A stretch of 64,000 bases of DNA from CAMFLJ01 sp963702555 (lineage in GTDB: Bacteria > Actinomycetota > Acidimicrobiia > Acidimicrobiales > Acidimicrobilacustridaceae), in contig CAVPCW010000012.1 of assembly GCA_963702555.1 (NCBI GenBank), positions 124,001-188,000 on the forward strand, read 5' to 3'. Below are positions 10,135 to 18,354 of this stretch, piece after piece; positions within the stretch are counted from its first letter, which is position 1, and each line of letters opens with the position of its first letter. A model generated the notes under the pieces. It ran no database searches. It was not told the origin of the DNA and saw nothing but the letters and a program-made list of their open reading frames with translations. Position numbers and translations under genes: made by a program.

Positions 10135-11694
10135 TCAGCTCTTGCGGCGAAGGGCGCGGAGCTTGGCCCCGACGCCGCGCCGGTGGCGCAGGATCAGGCT
10201 CGCCCGGGTGCCGGCATCGAGCCATGACGGCATCGGGTACCACCACGGCTCACGGCTCAGGCCGGCCCGGTCGACCAGGACCGACTTGGCGACGCTGAAG
10301 TCACGCAGGGCCTGGAGCCCGTGCACCCGACCGATGCCGGACTCCTTCACCCCGCCGAAGGGCAGGTCGGCCACGCCGTAGGACACCAGGACGTCGTTGA
10401 TGCAGACGTTGCCGGCCTCGATGCGTCGGGCCACGGCGCGGCCCTTGTCGGCGTCGCCCGTCCAGACCGACGAGTTGAGGCCGAACATGGAGTCGTTGGC
10501 CAGGGCCACGGCCTCCTCGGTGTCGGCGACCCGCATGATCGGCAGGACCGGGCCGAAGGTCTCGTCGCGCATGATGGCCATGTCGTGGTCGACGTCGACC
10601 AGGACGGTCGGCTCGAACCAGAGGCCCTCACGGCCGGGCACCCGCCGGCCACCCGTGAGCGCGGTCGCCCCCTTGGCCATGGCGTCGACCAGGTGGCGCT
10701 CGACGACGTCGAGCTGGGGCGGGAAGGTCATCGACCCGATGTCGGAGCCGGGCCCTGATCCCTGGCGGATGGCCCGCGTACGGGCGACGACCCGCTCGAC
10801 GAAGGCGTCGTACACCGGCGCCTCGACGTAGACCCGCTCGACGCTCTGGCAGGTCTGGCCGGAGTTCTGGAAGGCGCCCCACACCGCGGCCGACGCGGCC
10901 CGGTCGATGTCGGCGTCGGCACAGACGATCATCGGGTCCTTGCCCCCGAGCTCGAGCACCACGGGGGTCAGCGTGTCGGCGGCCGCGGCCATCACCCGGC
11001 GGCCGGTGGCGGCGGAGCCGGTGAAGCAGACCTTCTGGACGCCGGAGCGGACGAGGGCCTCCCCGGTGGCGCCGCGACCGGTGACGACCTGCACCACGCC
11101 TTCGTGGCGGGTGCCGGCGAACGCAGTGGCGAAGAGGTCGCCGATGAGCAGACCGGTGAGCGGGGTGACCTCGGAGGGCTTCAGCACCGCGGCGTTCCCC
11201 GCGAACAGCGCGGTGACCACCGGGGTCATGGCCAGGGTGAACGGGTAGTTCCACGGGCTGATGACCCCGATGACCCCCATCGGCTCGAAGGTGCGCGACG
11301 CCCGCTTGTGGCCGAGCATGCCGGTGCGGGCCCGCTCCGGACGCAGCGCCTTGGCCCCGTGGCGGGCGTAGTAGGCGATCGTCTCGGCGACGATCATGAC
11401 CTCGTTGACCAGGGCTTCCGCCGGGAGCTTGCCGGTCTCGGACACGATCACCCTGGTGACCTCGTCGATGCGGTCGAGCAGCACGTCGCGCACCACCAGC
11501 AGGTGCTCGGCTCGCTCGGCGAAGCTCAGCCGGCCCCAGCGCGTAGGCCTCGCGGGCGGCGGCCACCGCCTCGGCGACCTCGGCGGCACCCTGGTCGGGC
11601 ACCGAGCCGATGAGCTCGCCCGTGCGGGGGTCGTGGACCTCGATGGGCGGGCTGCGTCGCCGGAGCGACGACTCGACGACTCGACGGTGGTCAT
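10135..11694 (-). CDS. NAD(P)-dependent aldehyde dehydrogenase (N-terminal frameshifts)
   Basis: An ALDH-superfamily enzyme of about 510 residues that oxidises an aldehyde to the acid. Key parts are the NAD-binding FTGSAATGRRV loop, the general base in VVLELGGKDPM, the catalytic Cys in NSGQTCQSVERVY and the ETFGPVLPIM segment. The sequence after the active site resembles the succinate-semialdehyde/coniferyl branch, but the substrate cannot be set. The frame shifts near 11,540 (an extra C before TGG in AYA-WGRLSF), and the extreme N-terminus around 11,650-11,690 is in a different frame from the body, so the exact start is uncertain; ATG 11,694 is used. The C-terminal Arg/Lys-rich tail may touch the membrane. 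Confidence 0.8.
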   Translation of the reverse strand: MTTVESSSRRSGDAARPSRSTTPARASSSARCPTRVPPRSPRRWPPPARPTRWGRLSFAERAEHLLVVRDVLLDRIDEVTRVIVSETGKLPAEALVNEVMIVAETIAYYARHGAKALRPERARTGMLGHKRASRTFEPMGVIGVISPWNYPFTLAMTPVVTALFAGNAAVLKPSEVTPLTGLLIGDLFATAFAGTRHEGVVQVVTGRGATGEALVRSGVQKVCFTGSAATGRRVMAAAADTLTPVVLELGGKDPMIVCADADIDRAASAAVWGAFQNSGQTCQSVERVYVEAPVYDAFVERVVARTRAIRQGSGPGSDIGSMTFPPQLDVVERHLVDAMAKGATALTGGRRVPGREGLWFEPTVLVDVDHDMAIMRDETFGPVLPIMRVADTEEAVALANDSMFGLNSSVWTGDADKGRAVARRIEAGNVCINDVLVSYGVADLPFGGVKESGIGRVHGLQALRDFSVAKSVLVDRAGLSREPWWYPMPSWLDAGTRASLILRHRRGVGAKLRALRRKS

Positions 11695-11842
11695 GGCGGG
11701 CACCTCCGGCCGCGGCCCCACCCTGGGGTCCGACCCGTCGAGCCTACCGAGCGGTAACCGGGGCCACCCGCGGCGGGCGCCGGGTCGGTCGAGACGTCGC
11801 ACCTGCGCCTACGATCCGTCACTCCGCGACCAGGAGCGAACC

Positions 11843-12185
11843 ATGACCGACTCGGCGCCACCCCGCTGCCCATGCCCTGCACCACTGCCTTCGACATCCC
11901 GGGCACGACGGTCCAGCAGACGATCGGCCTGTGCTTCGGCCTCATCGTGCGCAGCGTCGGCTTCGCCAAGGGGTTCAGCGGTGGGCTCCGATCACTCAAG
12001 GCCGGCGAGGTCCCCCAGTTCACCGAGGTCGTGGAGGAGGCCGGCGCCACGCGCTGGAGCGACTCGTCGCCCATGCCCAGGAGCTCGGTGGCAACGCGGT
12101 GATCGGCGTCCGCTTCGACTCCTCCGACGTGGGTGACGGCCTCTCCGAGATCGTCGCCTACGGCACCGCGGTCGTCATCGCCTGA
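11843..12185 (+). CDS. UPF0145/YbjQ-like protein (frameshifted)
   Basis: Joined, the frames give a protein of about 110 residues with the YbjQ/UPF0145 pattern: N-terminal TTAFDIPGTTVQQTIGLCFG, a central segment with GFSGGLRSL, and the C-terminal AQELGGNAVIGVRFDSSD and AYGTAVVI. The family forms pentameric assemblies and has no settled function. An AGGAG ribosome site at 11,832-11,836 supports ATG 11,843, but residues after it shift frame near 11,865 and again near 12,048 (the second looks like a lost C). All conserved blocks remain, so I treat it as one gene with indels. Confidence 0.65.
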
Positions 12186-12195
12186 GCCCGCCGGG

Positions 12196-12627
12196 TCAGC
12201 TCGGCTCGTCGACCGCCGGTGCCCGTGGAGCGGTCACCGCCGCCAGGAAGGCGACGAGCGAGTAGGTGATGCCGACCGCCCAGAACCACGGGTCGCTCGG
12301 CGTCTCGAGGTAGCGGCCGAAGCCGACGCCCATGCCGAGGCCCTGCAGCGCGCCCAGCCACGACTGCCGGGTGCCCGAGTAGGCCCACGCCCGGCGGTGC
12401 TCGCCGACGAACTCGACGAGGGCCGGCAGCGGGAGCACGACGAGCGCGAGCTGCGACCAGGGCGACGGGAGTGCCCAGCCGGCCACCGCCAGCCCGGCCA
12501 CCACGAAGGCGATGGGATACATCACGATGCACCGGCGGCACACGTGCCGGCGCCCCACCACCACGCACCGGTCGTACTGGTCGGGCCAGTGGTGCGACAG
12601 CCACAGCGGCGTGCGGGAGGCGCTCAC
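12196..12627 (-). CDS. Small integral membrane protein, DUF2085-like
   Basis: This 143-residue protein has four hydrophobic segments and an N-terminal His/Cys cluster (SHHWPDQYDRC and HVCRRCIVMYP) resembling DUF2085 proteins, whose role is unknown. The GTG start at 12,627 overlaps the stop of the LCP gene (GTGA), so it is translated by coupling; upstream in the same frame the reading frame runs on into out-of-frame LCP sequence, which is an artefact of the LCP frameshift. Expected in the cytoplasmic membrane. Confidence 0.55.
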   Translation of the reverse strand: MSASRTPLWLSHHWPDQYDRCVVVGRRHVCRRCIVMYPIAFVVAGLAVAGWALPSPWSQLALVVLPLPALVEFVGEHRRAWAYSGTRQSWLGALQGLGMGVGFGRYLETPSDPWFWAVGITYSLVAFLAAVTAPRAPAVDEPS

Positions 12628-13906
12628 GCGGCCAGGGGCCCGATCACGGTGGAGGCGTCGCTCTTCAGGTCGAGGACCGCGGCGCCACCGCTCGTGGTGC
12701 GCGGCGTGACAGGGAGGGCGACGGGCTGGAGCTCGGTGCCCTGCAGCTTCCAGGCCAGGCGCAGCGCGTCGAGGTAGCCGAGCGTCGTGTCGATCTTCAT
12801 GCCCGAGCCGAGGGCGCCGGGGATGCGCACCAGGGCGAGCGGGTTCCGCTCCCCCGTGATCCCCTTCATCAGGGCGGTGAGGAACGCCCGCTGGCGCATC
12901 GGTCCGCCCGATGTCGGCGGTGGGGTCGGTGACCCACGTCCCGTCGATGAGCTCGGTGTAGTAGCGGCTGCGCACGTAGGCGAGGGCCTGCGAGCCGTTC
13001 AGGTGGTTCTTGCCGGCCTTGTCGACGTAGAGCCCGGAGTTCTCGTCCCTCGCGGGGTGGGGGAAGTCGATGGTGATGCCCCCGACCGCGTCGACGAGCT
13101 TCGAGAACGAGACGAAGTTGATCTCCAGGTAGTGGTCGACCGGGATGCCGAGCTGCTCGACCGCGGTGATGAGGTTGGCCGGCCCGCTCGAGAACGTGGA
13201 GTTGATGCGGCCCTTCTCGCCGGTGGCCGGATCGGTGACCCAGAGGTCGCGGGGCACCGACACCAGCTGTGCGGTCGAGCCCTCGGTGTGGAGCACCATG
13301 ATCGTGTCGGTGCGCGCCCCGGTCACCGTCTCGCCCAGGAACGCACCGGCGTTCGGGTCGTTGGCGGAGATCCCCTCCCGGGAGTCGGTGCCGACGATCA
13401 GGTAGTTGGTGCCCTTGCGGCCGGCCCGGGGGCTGAGCACGGCCGAGACGTCGACCTTGGGGATGCGGGAGTACTGCCACCAGCCGAAGGCGAACAGGCC
13501 GACGGGCACCACCACGACGGCGAGGACGAGCAGGGCGACGACGTGGCGGACCTTGATCCGCCGCAGCACCGACGGGCTCTTCCCGCCCGGCCCTCCCGGC
13601 GTGCCCGGTCGACTCGCGGGTGGCGGTGGCGGGGCCCCCGAGCCGCTGCCGGTGACCGGGCGGGGCGCCGCCGAGGACGACGAGCCGAGGACCTGGCGCT
13701 CGGGGCGGGGCTGGTTCCACGGCCGTGCCTCCGGCGGGACCACGGCCGGGGCGGCCGCGGGCGCGAGCGGGCGGCCGGCCTGGGGCGCGACGGGGCCCGG
13801 GGCCGACGGCGCCGGCCGACGGGTCGACGACGACCTGGCTCGGCTCCGCGGCCCGGGAGCGCCCCAGGACCCGGCGGCCCTTGGCGTCGTGGGTGCCGTC
13901 AGCCAC
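12624..13906 (-). CDS. LytR-CpsA-Psr (LCP) family cell-wall ligase (two frameshifts)
   Basis: LCP proteins transfer undecaprenyl-linked glycopolymers to peptidoglycan on the outer face of the membrane. Joined, this one has a cytoplasmic Pro-rich N-terminus, a single membrane helix (VVALLVLAVVVVPVGLFAF) and the LCP domain: YLIVGTDSRE, ARTDTIMVLH, SVPRDLWV, INFVSFSKLVDAVGGI, HLNGSQALAYVRSR and, after the frame break, MRQRAFLTALM. The acidic/Arg residues that bind the pyrophosphate are in these blocks. Frame changes lie near 13,822 (extra G) and 12,907 (extra G before ATGCGCCAG). The start ATG 13,906 gives a normal long LCP. Translationally coupled to the next small membrane protein. Confidence 0.8.
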
Positions 13907-14055
13907 GACGGTGGGTCCCGACCCGTGCGGGTGCCGACTGCATGGCGGCGATGCTAGGGCCGGCCCGGGTCGCCACCGTGGCAGCCCGCGGTCCGCCGCC
14001 GTCCGACGGCCCCACGATCGGAGCGCCGCGACAAGCCGTCGGTAGCCTCCCCGCC

Positions 14056-15297
14056 ATGGAACACGACGTCATCGTGGTCGGGGCCGGGCTGGCCGGCCTG
14101 GCCTGCGCCCGAACCCTCGCCGCCGCCGGGCACGACGTCGCCGTGGTCGAGGCGTCCGACGGTGTCGGCGGCCGCGTGCGAACCGATCACGTCGACGGGT
14201 ATCTCCTCGACCGCGGGTTCCAGATCCTGCTCACCGGCTATCCCGAGCTCGCCCGGTGGGTCGACCTCGACGACCTCGACCTCCGTCGCTTCACGCCCGG
14301 CGCCCGCGTCTGGTTCGAGGGCTCGTTCCACACCGTCGGCGACCCGCTGCGGCGACCGGCCGACCTCCCTGGCACCCTCCTCTCACCCATCGGCTCGTTC
14401 GCCGACAAGCTCCGGATCCTTCGGGCGGTGGTCTCGGTACGCCGCGGCACCGTGCCCGACCTGCTCCGCCGGCCGGAGACCTCCACGGCCGAGCGGCTCC
14501 GATCCCTGGGGTTCAGCGACCGCATCGTGGAGCGCTTCTTCCGCCCGCTGTTCGCCGGCATCCAGCTCGACCCCGACCTCGAGGTCTCCTCGCGGCGGTT
14601 CGACGTGATCCTGCGCATGCTCGCCGTCGGAGACAGCGCGGTGCCGGCCGCCGGCATGGCGGCGCTGCCCGAGGCCATCTCCGCACCACTCCCTACCGGC
14701 TGCCTCCGCCTCAACACGCCGGTCGAGGCCATCGAGGGAACCACCGTCGCCGCCGGCGGCGAGCGGCTCCGGGCGCGCGCGGTCGTCGTCGCCACCGACG
14801 GCCCCACGGCGGCCCGCCTCCTCGGATCCGTCACCGACCCGGGCTCGCGCCCCGTGGCCGCGCTCTGGTTCGGTGCCGACCGCCCACCCCTGCGAGGACC
14901 GACCCTCGTGCTCGACGGCGAGGCCGGCGGTCCGGTGCGGAACCTGGCCGTCATGAGTGAGGTGGCGCCCTCGTACGCGCCGCCCGGGCGCGCCTCGATC
15001 GTCGCCGCGGTGCCCGGGCCCGAGGCCCTCGGCGCCGAGCTGGAGCCCGCCGTCAGGCGCCAGCTCACCACCTGGTTCGGCCCCGAGGTGGAGGCCTGGG
15101 ACCTCCTGCGCACCGACGTCATCCCCCACGGCCAACCCGACCAGCGCCCGCCGCTGCACCCGCGCCAGACCGTCACCCTCGGTGAGGGCCGTTACGTGTG
15201 CGGCGACCACCGCGACACCGCCTCGATCCAGGGGGCGCTGTTCTCCGGCCGAAGGACCGCCGCCGCCGTGATCGCCGACCTCGACGGCACCGTCTGA
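14056..15297 (+). CDS. FAD-dependent amine oxidase/phytoene desaturase-like protein
   Basis: The 413-residue flavoprotein opens with the dinucleotide motif DVIVVGAGLAGLACARTL, then VVEASDGVGGRVRTD and a DRGFQILL segment, and closes with the FAD-contacting VCGDHRDTASIQGALFSGR. This architecture belongs to the NAD(P)-binding-8/amino-oxidase superfamily (protoporphyrinogen oxidase, carotenoid desaturase, monoamine oxidase); the DRGFQ segment resembles actinobacterial and plant desaturase-like paralogs of unknown substrate. The start is ATG 14,056, immediately before the Rossmann motif; the frame is open well upstream but that stretch is antisense to the LCP gene. Divergent from LCP with 149 bases between. 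No indels. Confidence 0.8.
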   Translation: MEHDVIVVGAGLAGLACARTLAAAGHDVAVVEASDGVGGRVRTDHVDGYLLDRGFQILLTGYPELARWVDLDDLDLRRFTPGARVWFEGSFHTVGDPLRRPADLPGTLLSPIGSFADKLRILRAVVSVRRGTVPDLLRRPETSTAERLRSLGFSDRIVERFFRPLFAGIQLDPDLEVSSRRFDVILRMLAVGDSAVPAAGMAALPEAISAPLPTGCLRLNTPVEAIEGTTVAAGGERLRARAVVVATDGPTAARLLGSVTDPGSRPVAALWFGADRPPLRGPTLVLDGEAGGPVRNLAVMSEVAPSYAPPGRASIVAAVPGPEALGAELEPAVRRQLTTWFGPEVEAWDLLRTDVIPHGQPDQRPPLHPRQTVTLGEGRYVCGDHRDTASIQGALFSGRRTAAAVIADLDGTV

Positions 15298-15401
15298 GCA
15301 GGGGTCGGTTCACCGGACATCCACCGGGGGTTGTGTGCTAACCAAGCCCCTGGGGGCACGGACGGCGGGCCGTGGCCGGCGACCGGGAGACCGGGGGTGC
15401 G

Positions 15402-15776
15402 ATGGACGCGAGCAGCGAGCAGCGGCAGGCGTTCGGCCGGGCGATCAGGCAACGGCTCGAGGACCTCGGCCGCAGCCGGGCCTGGCTGGGCGCCGAGGTC
15501 GCCCGCCTAGAGCTCGGTGACGGCGCCCGCGCCTACACGGCCTCCGCCGTGACGATGTGGGTGAACGGCGACACCGAGCCGACCCGCCCGAAGGTGTGGG
15601 CCATCGAGGCGGCACTGGGCGCGAAGCCCGGAGCGCTCTCGCGTCTGCTCGGCTATCTGCCGCTCGAGGCACGTCCGGTCACCACCGTCCCCGCCGCCAT
15701 CGACGCCGACCCGCGCCTCGGCGACGAGGCGCGCCGGGTCCTGGTCGCGGTCTACCGGGCAGTGACCGGGGACTAG
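15402..15776 (+). CDS. XRE-type helix-turn-helix regulator
   Basis: A 124-residue DNA-binding protein: residues 10-70 hold an XRE/Cro HTH with the features RQRLEDLGRSRAWLGAEV and the recognition region ASAVTMWVNGDTEPTRPK. The C-terminal half (ARPVTTVPAAIDADPRLGDEARRVLVAVY) is like SinR/prophage-type repressors with a short dimer helix. ATG 15,402 is preferred over the in-frame GTG 15,372, since the extra residues add nothing to the fold. The target is unknown; it is about 1.2 kb upstream of the purine island and could be considered as its regulator, but nothing in the sequence ties it to the operators there. Confidence 0.7.
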   Translation: MDASSEQRQAFGRAIRQRLEDLGRSRAWLGAEVARLELGDGARAYTASAVTMWVNGDTEPTRPKVWAIEAALGAKPGALSRLLGYLPLEARPVTTVPAAIDADPRLGDEARRVLVAVYRAVTGD

Positions 15777-16100
15777 CTCCGGGACCCGGGCCGTGACCGA
15801 CGCGAGAAGCGCGAGCTCACCAGCCTCCACGCCTTCGGCCGCGGCCGCGGTGACCGGCCCGTACCAGACCTCGTACCCGTCGACGTCGTCCCACCAGCCG
15901 TAGTCCTGGGGCCCCTCATGACGCAGATCGACGAGTGCCTCCCCGAAGGCCGAGGCCAGAGCGGGATCGCCGGTGGCGACGACCTGTTCCCGGAGCACCT
16001 CCTCGGTGGCCTCGAAGGCCTGTTCGAGGGTCGGGGCGTAGAGGACCACTCCCGCCTTCTGTCCCGCCGCTTCGCTGCATGCCACTGCGAAAACCTGCAT
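15507..16100 (-). CDS. Hypothetical protein; 3' end uncertain
   Basis: Residues 1-110 (MQVFAVACSEAAGQKAG...) look like a genuine small acidic protein with a QDYGWWDDVDGYEVWYGPV aromatic patch; family not recognised. An AAGGA ribosome site lies 10 bases before ATG 16,100. The remaining open frame runs 270 bases antisense through the XRE gene, which is implausible. A TAG at 15,773-15,775 in the adjacent frame would end it right at the XRE stop, so a single-base indel near the end is likely and the true gene probably spans 15,773-16,100. Confidence 0.45.
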   Translation of the reverse strand: MQVFAVACSEAAGQKAGVVLYAPTLEQAFEATEEVLREQVVATGDPALASAFGEALVDLRHEGPQDYGWWDDVDGYEVWYGPVTAAAAEGVEAGELALLASVTARVPELVPGHCPVDRDQDPARLVAEARVGVDGGGDGGDRTCLERQIAEQTRERSGLRAQCRLDGPHLRAGRLGVAVHPHRHGGGRVGAGAVTEL

Positions 16101-16190
16101 CGGGTCACCGTCCTTGACCGTCGTCCCCACTGGTTCTCTGCTCTGCTGCACCACGCTCGTCCACAGGATGATTCCTCACTCTGCGTGTCT

Positions 16191-16243
16191 GGACTACCTC
16201 TCTACGTATGCAGCATAGCCCGTTTCGGACGTCTGAGTAGTCC
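16191..16243. promoter_or_regulatory. Inverted repeat in a divergent intergenic region
   Basis: GGACTAC (16,191-16,197) is repeated in inverted orientation as GTAGTCC (16,237-16,243) in a locally AT-richer 249-base gap between the minus-strand hypothetical gene and the plus-strand phosphoribosyltransferase. It may be a split operator for divergent promoters. The evidence is only the symmetry and the location. Confidence 0.3.
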
Positions 16244-16349
16244 ATTCGGCCTACTCTTGGGCCTTCACCACTAGGCCGTTCGACCCACTGCAGCCGAGCA
16301 CGAGCCCGACCCTCAGCAGCTGCGCAGGCATTGTGTAGCTTCGGCGGCG

Positions 16350-16850
16350 ATGAGCGAGCTCGAAGTTCTCACCTGGCCCCTGTACGGCGAGGCGTCCAAG
16401 GCCCTGGCCGACATGGTCTCCGACGACGCCTACCAGCCCGACCTGATCCTCTCGATCGCCCGGGGTGGGCTCCTCATCGCGGGCAGCCTCGCCTACGCAC
16501 TCGGGGTGAAGAACCTGCACGTCATGAACGTCGAGTACTACACGGGGATGGGCGAGCGCCTCGAGTTCCCGGTGATCCTGCCGCCGCCGCTCACCCTCGT
16601 CGACCTCGAGACCGCGAAGGTGCTGATCGCCGACGACGTCGCCGACACCGGCCACACCCTGGCCCTCGTGCGCGACTACGTCACCCCCCAGGTGGGCGAG
16701 GTCCGCTCGGCGGTGCTCTACCAGAAGCCGATCTCGGTGATCGACTGCGAGTACGTGTGGCGCCACACCGACCAGTGGATCGACTTCCCCTGGTCGACCA
16801 AGGCCGCGCTGGTGACCCCGCACGAGTCCGACGCCCACAAGGCCGACTGA
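16350..16850 (+). CDS. Purine-type phosphoribosyltransferase
   Basis: The 166-residue type I PRTase has the PRPP-binding 13-mer KVLIADDVADTGHT (residues about 91-104) with the two acidic residues, the PPi loop region SIARGGLLIAGSL (about 35-47) and a C-terminal hood ending in WIDFPWSTK. It resembles the xanthine/guanine/hypoxanthine PRTases (COG2236/Gpt-like) that turn a base plus PRPP into a nucleotide. Located just ahead of a run of purine-deaminase and dehydrogenase genes, it probably salvages a base taken up by the island. There is no HTH domain, so it is not a PurR-type regulator. Confidence 0.8.
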   Translation: MSELEVLTWPLYGEASKALADMVSDDAYQPDLILSIARGGLLIAGSLAYALGVKNLHVMNVEYYTGMGERLEFPVILPPPLTLVDLETAKVLIADDVADTGHTLALVRDYVTPQVGEVRSAVLYQKPISVIDCEYVWRHTDQWIDFPWSTKAALVTPHESDAHKAD

Positions 16851-16954
16851 GCCCCGCCCGACGCCGCCGCTGCCACCCGGAGCTCTCCGGTCGAGGCCCG
16901 GTCGCCCTCCGCTGTGTGAAATCCGGGTGACGTGTGCCCCGGGGTCGTTGACCG

Positions 16955-16973
16955 CTTCAACAGTTTGTTGAAG
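16955..16973. promoter_or_regulatory. Palindromic operator, site A
   Basis: CTTCAACAGTTTGTTGAAG is a perfect palindrome (8-bp arms, 3-base centre) that ends 9 bases before the ATG of the first deaminase gene. The same sequence occurs at 19,908-19,926 and 28,624-28,642. Its closeness to the start codon means a bound repressor would block initiation directly. Confidence 0.75.
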
Positions 16974-16982
16974 CCTCCGCCC

Positions 16983-18329
16983 ATGGCCATCCGCACCCTC
17001 ATCCGCAACGGCATCGTCCTCCCCATGTCCGGGCCGAAGGTCTCCTTCGATCCGGGCTCGGTCCTCGTCGAGGGCGACACCATCCTCGCCGTCGGCCCCG
17101 TCGAGGTCCTCGACGCCGATCCCCGCTCGGAGGGCGCGGAGATCGTCGACGCCACCGGCCACGCGGTGATCCCTGGGCTGCACAACTGCCACCTCCACTC
17201 GGGCCTGCTGCGCGGCACCGCCGAGTCGATGTCGCTGTGGGACTGGCTCGAGGCCTACGTCGACCCCGCCCACAAGGCGATGACCCCGGAGATCGCGAAG
17301 GCGGCGTCGCTGCTCTGCTACACCGAGGCGCTCCGGGGCGGCACCACGTCGGTGATGGACATGTGGCGCTTCATGGAGGGCTCGGCGGAGGTCGCCGACC
17401 TGCTCGGCATACGGGCCACCCTCGTGCCCTACGTCGCCGACGAGGAGGGCTACGACTACTTCGAGACCCTCGAGACCAACCGTCGCCTGCTCGAGAGCCA
17501 CCGCACGGCGTCGGAGGGCCGGGTGCGCACGTGGGTGGGGCTCGAGCACCTCCTCTACTGCTCGCCGCAGTGCTTCCGCGACGCCATGGCGATGGCCGAG
17601 GAGTTCGACACCGGTCTGCACACCCACTCGTCGGAGTCGATCTGGGAGGTGCAGGAGTCGCTGAAGCGCTTCGGTCGCCGCCCGATCGAGGAGTTCTACA
17701 ACCGGGGCATCCTGTCCGAGCGCACCGTCGTGGCCCACTGCGTCTGGCTCGACGACCGCGAGATCGAGCTCATGCGCCAGACGGGCACGGCCGTCGCCCA
17801 CTGCCCGTGCTCGAACATGAAGCTCTCCTCCGGCCCCGCCCGGATCGGCGACTTCCTGCGGGCCGGGCTCGACGTCGGCCTCGGCAGCGACGGGGAGAAG
17901 GAGAACAACAACGTCGACATCATGCAGGAGATGAAGTTCGCGTCGCTCCTGCAGAAGGTCACCACCCTCGACCCCACCGTCGGCGACCCGTGGGACATCC
18001 TCGAGATGGCGACCATCGGTGGAGCCCGCACCCTCGCCCTCGAGTCCGTCACCGGGAGCCTCGAGCCGGGCAAGCGGGCCGACATCGTCACCGTCGACCT
18101 GCGCCGACCGCACATGACGCCCCTGCTGCACGGCGACGACTTCAACGTCCCCGCCCATCTGGTCTTCTCCGCCTCGGGCGCCGACGTCGACGACGTCTGG
18201 GTCGATGGCCACCACGTCGTCGGAGGCGGCTCGGTGCTGCGCATCGACGAGGCCGAGGTCATGGCCACCGCCCAGGCCGCGGCGGAGGAGCTGTTCGAGC
18301 GCCGCCGAGCGGTCCTCGCCGACACGTGA
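16983..18329 (+). CDS. TRZ/ATZ-family aminohydrolase (purine/aminopurine deaminase-like)
   Basis: The 448-residue cytoplasmic metal-dependent hydrolase has a beta-sandwich plus TIM barrel. Metal ligands are seen in HNCHLHSG (residues about 63-70), the barrel His in LHTHSSES, AHCVWLDDREI, and the Asp in LGSDGEKENNN. This is the subtype-III amidohydrolase pattern of guanine deaminase, SAH/MTA deaminase, atrazine chlorohydrolase and 8-oxoguanine deaminase. The context (adenine and adenosine deaminases, two xanthine-dehydrogenase-like enzymes) suggests an aminopurine substrate; which one cannot be told. The ATG lies 9 bases after operator site A and has no evident Shine-Dalgarno, so the mRNA may be leaderless. 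It is followed 25 bases later by a second deaminase. Confidence 0.8.
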   Translation: MAIRTLIRNGIVLPMSGPKVSFDPGSVLVEGDTILAVGPVEVLDADPRSEGAEIVDATGHAVIPGLHNCHLHSGLLRGTAESMSLWDWLEAYVDPAHKAMTPEIAKAASLLCYTEALRGGTTSVMDMWRFMEGSAEVADLLGIRATLVPYVADEEGYDYFETLETNRRLLESHRTASEGRVRTWVGLEHLLYCSPQCFRDAMAMAEEFDTGLHTHSSESIWEVQESLKRFGRRPIEEFYNRGILSERTVVAHCVWLDDREIELMRQTGTAVAHCPCSNMKLSSGPARIGDFLRAGLDVGLGSDGEKENNNVDIMQEMKFASLLQKVTTLDPTVGDPWDILEMATIGGARTLALESVTGSLEPGKRADIVTVDLRRPHMTPLLHGDDFNVPAHLVFSASGADVDDVWVDGHHVVGGGSVLRIDEAEVMATAQAAAEELFERRRAVLADT

Positions 18330-18354
18330 CGGCACCCACCCCAGGAGCCCGGTC

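Noticed and set aside
15328..15353. GGGGGTTG/CAAGCCCC as a terminator after the flavin oxidase gene
   Set aside because: Short stem with a mismatch and no supporting context beyond position.
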